In this document: one piece after another, positions 58,230 to 64,000 of the stretch
Numbering within the stretch: the first letter of the stretch is position 1
Layout: each line of letters starts with the position of its first letter
DNA from: Actinocorallia sp. API 0066
GTDB lineage: Bacteria > Actinomycetota > Actinomycetes > Streptosporangiales > Streptosporangiaceae
Assembly (NCBI RefSeq): GCF_020991275.1
Contig: NZ_JAJLQY010000002.1
Span: 434,001 to 498,000 of the forward strand
DNA: 64,000 nucleotides
Reading direction: 5' to 3'
The notes under the pieces: model-generated
What the model was told of the DNA's origin: nothing
Seen by the model: only the letters and a program-made list of their open reading frames with translations
Database searches by the model: none
Position numbers and translations under genes: made by a program

Positions 58230-58266
58230 GCAGACGGACGGCCCCTCGACGATCTACCTTCGAGAC

Positions 58267-59136
58267 ATGACGGAGATCAAGGGTCGGAACAGGGTCGTGG
58301 TCGGCGTCGACGGGCTCGAGCCCGCCTTCGACGCGGTGGAACTCGCCGCTCGGCAGGCGGCACGGTACGGACGTGACCTACGGATCGTCTCGGTCGTCGC
58401 CCCCTGGGTGCTCGAAGACGACGCGGCGTTGGCCGAGGTACGGGCCTGGATGTTCGAGGGCTGTGACCAGACCCTCGACAAGGCGGCGGCGCGGGCGCGG
58501 GAGATCGCCCCCGACGTCGTCATCGAACGGGCCCTGCTGGGCGGGGCGGCGGCCAAGGTCCTGACCGGGGAGAGCGAGCACGCCGACCTCCTTGTGCTCG
58601 GCGGCCGTGGCCTGGGCCGGGCCGCCGCCGTCGCGCTCGGCTCGGTGTCGCTCCAGGTCGCCTCACACGCGCGTTGCCCGGTGATCTCGGCGGTGCACAA
58701 GGCGAACGGCGAGGAGATCGTCGTAGGCGTCGACACCGGGGAGACCGCACAGGCGGCGCTCGCGTTCGCGTTCGAGGAGGCCGCGCGTAGGGGAGTCCGC
58801 GTCCACGCCGTCCATGCCTGGCTGCACCCGGTGGCGACATACCCGGGCGACATACTGCCCGTCGTCTACGACAGCGAGATCGTAGGAGAGGACGAGGAGC
58901 GGGTGCTCGCCGAGGCGCTCGCCGGATGGCAGGAGAAGTACCCGGACGTCGAGGTCACGCGCAGCGTCGTGCACGGCAAGGCTGCCCACGCCCTCGCGGG
59001 CATGTCGGAGGGCGCGGGCCTGCTCGTCGTCGGCACCCGTGGCCGGGGCGGGTTCGCCGGGCTGCTGCTCGGCTCGGTCAGCCACGCGCTGCTGCACCGG
59101 GCGCGCTGCCCCGTGGCCGTCGTGCCGAACCCCTGA
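58267..59136 (+). CDS. Tandem universal stress protein
   Basis: Protein of 289 residues with two UspA domains. Each has the ATP-binding pattern Gx2Gx9GS: GGRGLGRAAAVALGS in domain 1 and GTRGRGGFAGLLLGS in domain 2, each followed by CPV. Domain 2 starts at EEIVVGVDTGETAQAAL. Such proteins respond to hypoxia or stationary phase in actinobacteria. ATG 58267 gives the canonical start; the frame extends to 58096 without support, and no strong Shine-Dalgarno is visible. Confidence 0.92.
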   Translation: MTEIKGRNRVVVGVDGLEPAFDAVELAARQAARYGRDLRIVSVVAPWVLEDDAALAEVRAWMFEGCDQTLDKAAARAREIAPDVVIERALLGGAAAKVLTGESEHADLLVLGGRGLGRAAAVALGSVSLQVASHARCPVISAVHKANGEEIVVGVDTGETAQAALAFAFEEAARRGVRVHAVHAWLHPVATYPGDILPVVYDSEIVGEDEERVLAEALAGWQEKYPDVEVTRSVVHGKAAHALAGMSEGAGLLVVGTRGRGGFAGLLLGSVSHALLHRARCPVAVVPNP

Positions 59137-59143
59137 GCGGCGC

Positions 59144-60304
59144 CTAGCGGCCCCGGAACGCGTCCTTGAACGCGATCCGGCCGCCGGTGTGCAGGACCGA
59201 GTGTCGGTAGACCCGGCCCGACACCCACACCAGCAGCGCGATCGTCAGCAGCGCGGGCACGAGCGCGGCGAGCTGCTCCCACCAGGCGGCGCCCAGCACG
59301 TCGCGGACCGGCATGAGGATCGGCGAGAAGAACGGCAGGTAGGAGGCGGCGCGGGCGGCGGTGCCGTGCGGATCGGCGGGCAGCAGGACAAAGGCCATCA
59401 TGTAGGCAAGGATCAGGAGGATCTGGATCGGCGCGGTCACCCCGCCGATCTCCTCCTGCCGCGACACCGTCGTCGCCGCCGCCGCGTACAGCAGCGAGTA
59501 GATCGCGTAACCGACCAGGAACCAGACGATCGACCAGGCGGCGGTGCCCAGCACGTCGCCGGTGGACAGGTCGAACGCGCCGGTCGCGACCTGCGCGACC
59601 ACGCCCGCCGCGATCACCAGGCCCATCTGGAGGAGCCCGACGATCCCGAGCCCGACCACCTTGCCCGCCATCAGCCGCCACGGCCGCACCGCGCTCAGCA
59701 GCAGCTCCACCACACGGCTCGCCTTCTCCTCCACCACCCCCTGGGCGACGAGGAGGCCGGACGTCTGGAGCACGATGAACAGGATCACCGCCATACCGAT
59801 GGACAGGGCGAGCCGCTTCTCCAGCCCGTCCTCCGCGCCCTCCAGCGACACCACAGGCACGTCGGCCGCTGCCACCGCCGCGTGCAGCGGGCCCGGATCG
59901 ACGTCGGCGCGGGCCAGCTCCGCGTCCAGCGCCGCCTGACGGGCCAGCGCCACGAGCGTGACGCGCAGCGTGTCGTCAGCGGAGGACTTCACCACAAGAC
60001 GCAGAGGGGCGTCCAGGACAAGCGCGTCAAGGTCGCCGTCCCGCACCCGCCGCTCGCCTTCGGCCCGCGAAGGCACGGTGACAGCCTCGATCGACCCCTC
60101 GGGCGACACCGACGTCACCAGCCGCGCCGTCTCCGCGCTGACGAACCCGACGTCCTGCGCGGACGAGCCGCCCAGCAGCTTCGCCAGCACCAGCAGGCCC
60201 GCGACCAGGACCATCATCAGCGCGGTGACGACGACGAACATCCGGGACCTGATCCGCGCCAGCTCGCGCCGCGCGACAAGCCACACCTCGGCCAGCGGGT
60301 TCAC
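59144..60304 (-). CDS. NatB-like ABC-2 transporter permease
   Basis: Protein of 386 residues with one N-terminal membrane helix, an extracytoplasmic domain of about 140 residues (AKLLGGSSAQDVGFVSAE to LEKRL) and five to six C-terminal helices. VVEEKASRVVELLLSAVRPWRLMAGKVVGLG is the hallmark of ABC-2 (NatB-type) permeases. GTG 60304 overlaps the ATPase stop (GTGA). With the ATPase it forms an exporter, by homology for Na+ or a drug; the substrate is not determinable. Confidence 0.9.
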   Translation of the reverse strand: MNPLAEVWLVARRELARIRSRMFVVVTALMMVLVAGLLVLAKLLGGSSAQDVGFVSAETARLVTSVSPEGSIEAVTVPSRAEGERRVRDGDLDALVLDAPLRLVVKSSADDTLRVTLVALARQAALDAELARADVDPGPLHAAVAAADVPVVSLEGAEDGLEKRLALSIGMAVILFIVLQTSGLLVAQGVVEEKASRVVELLLSAVRPWRLMAGKVVGLGIVGLLQMGLVIAAGVVAQVATGAFDLSTGDVLGTAAWSIVWFLVGYAIYSLLYAAAATTVSRQEEIGGVTAPIQILLILAYMMAFVLLPADPHGTAARAASYLPFFSPILMPVRDVLGAAWWEQLAALVPALLTIALLVWVSGRVYRHSVLHTGGRIAFKDAFRGR

Positions 60305-61203
60305 GCCGCCGCCTCCTTCGGGGTCTCGCCCGCGACGACGTCGCGGAACAGGTCGGTCAGGCTCGGGCGGCGCCACGCGAACTCGGTGACGCGGCCCGCC
60401 TCCAGCGCCGCCCGCAGCAGCGCCTGCTCGTCCGCGCCGGGCTCCAACGCGAACACGTCGCCCTCCGCGACGACGCCGGGGACGGCGTCGGCCCAGCCGG
60501 GCGCCGCGCCCTCGACCCGGCACACGAGCTTCGCCTCGCCGCCGGAGCGCAGCTCGTCGACGGAGCCGTCGGCGACGAGCCTGCCGTCGCGGACGATCCC
60601 GACCCTGTCGCACAGCCGTTCCACCAGGTCGAGCTGGTGGCTGGAGAACACCACGGGCGCACCCTCGGCGGCGCGCTCCCTGAGCACGTCGCTCATCACG
60701 TCGACGGCGACCGGGTCCAGGCCGGAGAACGGCTCGTCCAGCACCAGCAGGCGCGGGCCGTGCACCAGCGCGGCCGCTAGCTGGACGCGCTGCTGGTTGC
60801 CCAGGCTGAGCTTCTGGACCTCCTCGCCCGCCCGCGCCGCGACACCCAGCCGCTCCAGCCACACGTCGGTGGACTTACGCGCGTCGTTGGCCGACAGCCC
60901 CCGGAGCCGTGCGAGGTAGACCAACTGCTCACGGACCTTCATCTTCGGGTAGAGGCCGCGCTCCTCAGGCATGTACCCGATGGTCCTGCGCACGGAGTCG
61001 TCCAAAGGCGCGCCGTCGTAGCGGACCTCCCCGGAGTCCGCCGCGAGCACGCCCAGGATGATCCGCATCGCGGTGGTCTTGCCTGCGCCGTTGCTCCCGA
61101 CAAAGCCGAACAGCTCGCCGGACCGCACCCGGAAGCTCAGGCCGTCGAGCGCGCGGCGGTCACCGTAGCTCTTGGTGACGCTGTCGAGTTCAAGATCGCC
61201 CAT
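60301..61203 (-). CDS. NatA-like ABC transporter ATP-binding protein
   Basis: Protein of 300 residues with Walker A GSNGAGKTT, signature LSLGNQQRVQLAAAL, Walker B LLVLDEPFSGLDPVA and H-loop FSSHQLDLVE, plus the C-terminal accessory domain of ABC-2 ATPases (DUF4162-like). ATG 61203 (MGDLELDSVTKSYG) is preferred; an ATG at 61233 adds ten residues, and neither has a strong ribosome-binding site. It is translationally coupled to the NatB-like permease. Confidence 0.9.
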   Translation of the reverse strand: MGDLELDSVTKSYGDRRALDGLSFRVRSGELFGFVGSNGAGKTTAMRIILGVLAADSGEVRYDGAPLDDSVRRTIGYMPEERGLYPKMKVREQLVYLARLRGLSANDARKSTDVWLERLGVAARAGEEVQKLSLGNQQRVQLAAALVHGPRLLVLDEPFSGLDPVAVDVMSDVLRERAAEGAPVVFSSHQLDLVERLCDRVGIVRDGRLVADGSVDELRSGGEAKLVCRVEGAAPGWADAVPGVVAEGDVFALEPGADEQALLRAALEAGRVTEFAWRRPSLTDLFRDVVAGETPKEAAA

Positions 61204-61263
61204 ATCCGGATAACTTGCCGGTAAAAGCGACATCTGTAAAGCGGATGGTCCAAAATCTGATTT

Positions 61264-62499
61264 TCAGACAGGCTGTCGCGGGGCGGGCACGGTCGGCGTC
61301 CGGTCCTGGCGGGCGGCGGACCAGGCGGCCAGCGCCGTCGTGAGGGGCACCGCCGCGATGAGGCCGAGCGTCCCGGCGACGCTGCGGACGATCTCCTGCG
61401 CGACGACCGGGTTCGTGAGCACGTCGCCCACCGACTGGTCGCCGATCCGGAACAGCAGCAGCAGCGGCAGCGACGCGCCCGCGTACGCCAGCACGATCGT
61501 GTTGATCACCGACGCGATGTGCGCCCTGCCGACCCGCGCGCCCGCCCGGTACAGCTCGCCGAACCCGTACGCCGGGTTCGCCACCGCCAGTTCCTTGACC
61601 GTCGCCGACTGGGTGACCGTGACGTCGTCCAGCACGCCCAGCGAACCGATGACGATGCTCGCCAGCAGCAGGCCCTGCGTGTTGATCGCGTAATCGTGGT
61701 CCAGGTAGAACGAGCTCTCGTCGGTGATCCCATTGAGGTGCGCCAGCGTGATCGCGGCCATCGCAAGCAGGCCGGTGAGAGCGAGGCTCGCCAGGGTGCC
61801 GATGACGGCGATCGTCACCGTCGGGGTGAACCCGTGCGTCAGGTACAGGACGGTGAGGATGATCGCCGCCGCGCACACGATCGCCGCGAGCATCGGCGGA
61901 CGGCCGTCGAGGATCGCCGGGATCAGGAACAGCACCAGCAGCGTGAACGTGATCGCCAGCCCGGCCAGCGCCGCCAGGCCACGCCAGCGGCCGAACGCGA
62001 CGACCGCCAGCACGAACGCGGCGGCGATGATCCAGAGCGGGTCGGTGCGGTCGTGGTCGGACAGTTGGAACCGCTCGATGCCCTCCGCGCCCGGCGTCTC
62101 GATCACCATGACGTCGTCGCCGCGCTCGTAGACGTGCGAACCGGGGCCGCTCGGCAGCGCCACCGTGGCGTACTGGCCCTCGCGCGGGCCGGAGGTGAAC
62201 TTGAGCGTCGCGGTGCCGCAGCGGCGCGGATCCGGGGGCTGGGCGGCGGGGGAGTCGCCGAGGTCCAGTGGGGCCTCGGGCGCGGCGTTCTGGCACGGGC
62301 CCAGCTTGACCGCGATCACGCTCGCCTGGACGCGGGTCAGCGAACCCGTCTCGGGGCCGTCGTCCGCCGCGCCGGACGGCCACAGCCACACCAGCGCCGC
62401 GAGCGTCATCAGGGCGAGCGGGACGATCAGCGCCAGCGCCCACCGGACCGTGCCCGGCGCCTCCGGAACGGCCGTCCCGTGCCGGTGCCCTGCGCCCAT
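61264..62499 (-). CDS. YibE/F family membrane protein
   Basis: Protein of 411 residues. An N-terminal membrane anchor is followed by an extracytoplasmic beta-rich region (VIAVKLGPCQNAAPEAP to HVYERGDDVMVIE), then about seven helices with the YibE/F signature SLGVLDDVTVTQSATVKELA and GRAHIASVINTIVLAYAGASLPLLL in parts. The function is unknown. The first eight codons and the ribosome-binding site are repeated 95 bp upstream in a tandem duplication. Confidence 0.9.
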   Translation of the reverse strand: MGAGHRHGTAVPEAPGTVRWALALIVPLALMTLAALVWLWPSGAADDGPETGSLTRVQASVIAVKLGPCQNAAPEAPLDLGDSPAAQPPDPRRCGTATLKFTSGPREGQYATVALPSGPGSHVYERGDDVMVIETPGAEGIERFQLSDHDRTDPLWIIAAAFVLAVVAFGRWRGLAALAGLAITFTLLVLFLIPAILDGRPPMLAAIVCAAAIILTVLYLTHGFTPTVTIAVIGTLASLALTGLLAMAAITLAHLNGITDESSFYLDHDYAINTQGLLLASIVIGSLGVLDDVTVTQSATVKELAVANPAYGFGELYRAGARVGRAHIASVINTIVLAYAGASLPLLLLFRIGDQSVGDVLTNPVVAQEIVRSVAGTLGLIAAVPLTTALAAWSAARQDRTPTVPAPRQPV

Positions 62500-62665
62500 C
62501 CGTGCTCCTCACCACGCCTGCCCGATCGCGTCACGGCAGGCTACCGCGCCTCGGGGCGCGTCATGTCGGCCCCGTGCCGGTGCCCTGCGCCCATCCGTGC
62601 TCCTCACCACGCCTGCCCGATCGCGTCACGGCAGGCTACCGCGCCTCGGGGCGCGTCATGTCGGC
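62476..62665. repeat. Perfect 95-bp tandem duplication
   Basis: Bases 62476-62570 and 62571-62665 are identical over all 95 positions. The unit spans the last codons and stop of the AI-2E-type gene, the intergenic region and the first eight codons of the YibE/F gene. Lack of any mismatch implies recent origin. Confidence 0.95.
62541..62594 (-). other. 17-codon upstream mini-ORF created by the duplication
   Basis: In the second repeat copy the duplicated ribosome-binding site (GTGAGGAGCACGG) and start give MGAGHRHGADMTRPEAR and then TAG. It repeats the first eight residues of the YibE/F protein and stops 41 bp before the real start at 62499. It may affect translation of that gene. Confidence 0.6.
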
Positions 62666-63711
62666 TTCGGCGGCGGGGCGTCGGCCTCGCGGCGGTGGCG
62701 GCGGATCAGCGCGACGGCCACCGAGGCGATCGGCGCGGCCAGGAACGCCCCGGCGATGCCCGCGAGGGTGCCGCCGAGCGCGATCACCAGGAGGATGACG
62801 GCGCCGGGCAGCTCCAGCGCCCTGCCGTAGATCTGCGGGGCGAGGACATGGCCCTCCAGCTGCTGGACGGCGATCGTCACCGCGACGACGATCAGCGCGA
62901 CCACCCAGCCCTTTGCGACAAAGGCGACGATCGCGGCGAGGAACCCCGCCAGGAACGCGCCGATGAGGGGGAGGAACGCGCCTATCCAGGTCAGAACCGC
63001 CAGGGGCACCGCGATCGGGACACCGAGGATCCACAGGGAGAGGCCGATGAAGAAGCCGTCGACGAAGCCGACGATCGCGACGCCACGGACATACCTCCCC
63101 ATGACGTCGAAGACGACCTCCGCGCCGTCATGGATGCGGGCCCGCACCGAAGGCGGCGCGAGCTCGGCGAACCAGCCGACGAGGCGTGTCCCGCCGTGCG
63201 TGAAGTAGATCGCCAGCACAAACGCCAGGACCGCGCCGACGATCACCTCGCCCGTCGCGATCACCCCGGTGAGGGCGCCGCCCGCGATGTTGCCCGAATG
63301 CCCGGCCACCCACTCGCGGGCCTGCCGGTTGAGATCGGCGATGCGCTGCGCGTCCAGGCCGAGGCGGCCGGCGAGATCCTGCAGGGTGGTGACGAACGCC
63401 TCGAAGCTGTCGGCGAGCTGCGCGAACCCGCTGACCGTCGGCGGCACGAGCAGCAGCACCAGGGTCGTCGCGGCGAGGATGAGCGCCAGCCAGACGACGG
63501 CCGTGGCCAGCGCCGGACTCATCCCCCGCTGGATCAGCCGGTTCGTCGGCGGGATCGTCACGGAGGCGATGAGCACGGCGATGACGACGGGGATCGCCAC
63601 CGTCTTGACCTGCCACACCGCCCAGACCGCCGCCCCGGCCAGCACCACCACAAGCACCCGGTACGCCACCCGCACCGTACGATCCCGCAACCGCGGATCA
63701 AGATCCCCCAC
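62656..63711 (-). CDS. AI-2E family transporter
   Basis: Protein of about 351 residues with seven to eight membrane helices and the AI-2E exporter signatures IPPTNRLIQRGMSPALATAVV and AVPLAVLTWIGAFLPLIGAFLAG in part, followed by QLEGHVLAPQIYGRALELP. The family includes TqsA and Na+/H+ antiporters, so the name does not prove quorum-signal export. GTG 63711 is preferred because GGGGAG lies 9 nt upstream. Its stop lies within the second copy of the 95-bp repeat. Confidence 0.9.
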   Translation of the reverse strand: MGDLDPRLRDRTVRVAYRVLVVVLAGAAVWAVWQVKTVAIPVVIAVLIASVTIPPTNRLIQRGMSPALATAVVWLALILAATTLVLLLVPPTVSGFAQLADSFEAFVTTLQDLAGRLGLDAQRIADLNRQAREWVAGHSGNIAGGALTGVIATGEVIVGAVLAFVLAIYFTHGGTRLVGWFAELAPPSVRARIHDGAEVVFDVMGRYVRGVAIVGFVDGFFIGLSLWILGVPIAVPLAVLTWIGAFLPLIGAFLAGFLAAIVAFVAKGWVVALIVVAVTIAVQQLEGHVLAPQIYGRALELPGAVILLVIALGGTLAGIAGAFLAAPIASVAVALIRRHRREADAPPPKPT

Positions 63712-63782
63712 CCCCCGAACCTCCCCACCCCCCACCCCCACCCAAACCGGACCCGCGCGGACGTGGGGGCGGGGGCGCGGGG

Positions 63783-64000
63783 TCAGCTCGGGGATCGGCG
63801 GACGAGAACCGTCGAGTCGTGGCGGGTGCCTTTCCCGCCGTCCGGGCGGAACACCTCCTTCATGTGTTCCTCCGCGACGAGGACCTCCCACCCGTCGGAC
63901 AGGTGGAGCTCCTCCACCACCTGGGCGGGGGTGGGGAAGTCCACTTCGTGCTCGTGCCGCTCGCCCTCGTGCCAGCTCGGGTACCCCGCGTGGCCCACGA
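63783..64000 (-). CDS. SAM-dependent methyltransferase, C-terminal part (cut by window edge)
   Basis: The last 72 codons of a gene entering from beyond the window. VGHAGYPSWHEGERHEHEVDF and ELHLSDGWEVLVAEEHMKEV, ending GTRHDSTVLVRRSP, match the C-terminus of actinobacterial class I methyltransferases. An apparent GTG at 63998 is probably internal. The substrate is unknown. Confidence 0.7.
   Translation of the reverse strand, partial: VGHAGYPSWHEGERHEHEVDFPTPAQVVEELHLSDGWEVLVAEEHMKEVFRPDGGKGTRHDSTVLVRRSPS

Noticed and set aside
62656-63711. Quorum-sensing autoinducer-2 exporter role
   Set aside because: The AI-2E family name is historical. No luxS or lsr genes are present, and many members are ion antiporters.
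1-64000. CRISPR arrays, tRNA or rRNA genes, insertion sequences, phage genes
   Set aside because: No regularly spaced repeats, cloverleaf-like sequences, transposase or integrase motifs were found on either strand. Short inverted repeats seen are operators or terminators.

Overview
The window is a stretch of very GC-rich actinobacterial chromosome. The gene content fits a mycelial actinobacterium, possibly of the Streptosporangiales/Actinomadura type, though the genus is inferred. Pointers are an F420-type LLM oxidoreductase, a DUF574-type methyltransferase, an SCO5389-family protein, an FprB-type ferredoxin/NADPH reductase, roadblock proteins of the kind found in conservons, many GTG starts, and a large number of TetR, IclR and GntR regulators. 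I see no tRNA, rRNA, insertion sequence, prophage or CRISPR array. No gap between genes exceeds 300 bp.

Layout. 1-5.6 kb: truncated GlxA-type regulator, MFS exporter, TetR/LLM oxidoreductase pair, phosphoribosyltransferase-hydrolase fusion. 5.0-8.1 kb: TetR regulator divergent from an AurF-like diiron N-oxygenase and its likely electron donor FprB, with a strong operator between them. 8.1-13.9 kb: gnd, TetR-controlled ABC-2/YhgE-like membrane protein, YdjM-like hydrolase, SDR, APH-type phosphotransferase. 14-16.8 kb: three-gene P450 operon (ferredoxin, ferredoxin reductase, CYP). 17-23.4 kb: SCO5389-family gene under a Zur-like box, TetR/quinone oxidoreductase pair with twin operators, MMPL-cupin operon facing a TetR gene, serine hydrolase. 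23.4-30.8 kb: membrane proteins, CrtI-like oxidoreductase, a roadblock-roadblock-DUF4388 operon, secreted GDPD. 30.8-36.3 kb: ABC exporter whose permease runs in frame into an unrelated 322-residue module, then an SdsA-type alkylsulfatase.

36.4-46 kb is a complete protocatechuate/beta-ketoadipate operon (pcaI-J-F-H-G-B-L-pobA), with a tandem double IclR regulator on the other strand. It converts 4-hydroxybenzoate to protocatechuate and on to acetyl-CoA and succinyl-CoA. 46-52 kb: DUF574 methyltransferase, alcohol dehydrogenase, and a two-domain acyl-CoA dehydrogenase divergent from a tandem double FadR/GntR regulator. 52-56.3 kb: an unusual signalling/redox module of cNMP-binding histidine kinase, receiver-glutaredoxin-like-thioredoxin-reductase-like fusion (no redox cysteine pair where expected) and UBP-type zinc finger; two of its genes share an identical promoter core. 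56.4-64 kb: FetB-like permease, secreted 4-Cys peptide, zinc-independent L31 (rpmE2), tandem universal stress protein, ABC-2 exporter, YibE/F protein, AI-2E-type exporter with a perfect 95-bp tandem duplication between them, and the tail of a methyltransferase.

Recurring themes are fused or doubled proteins (PcaL, ACAD-ACAD, IclR-IclR, FadR-FadR, PRTase-hydrolase, receiver-TrxR, permease-unknown) and divergent regulator/target pairs with readable palindromic operators.
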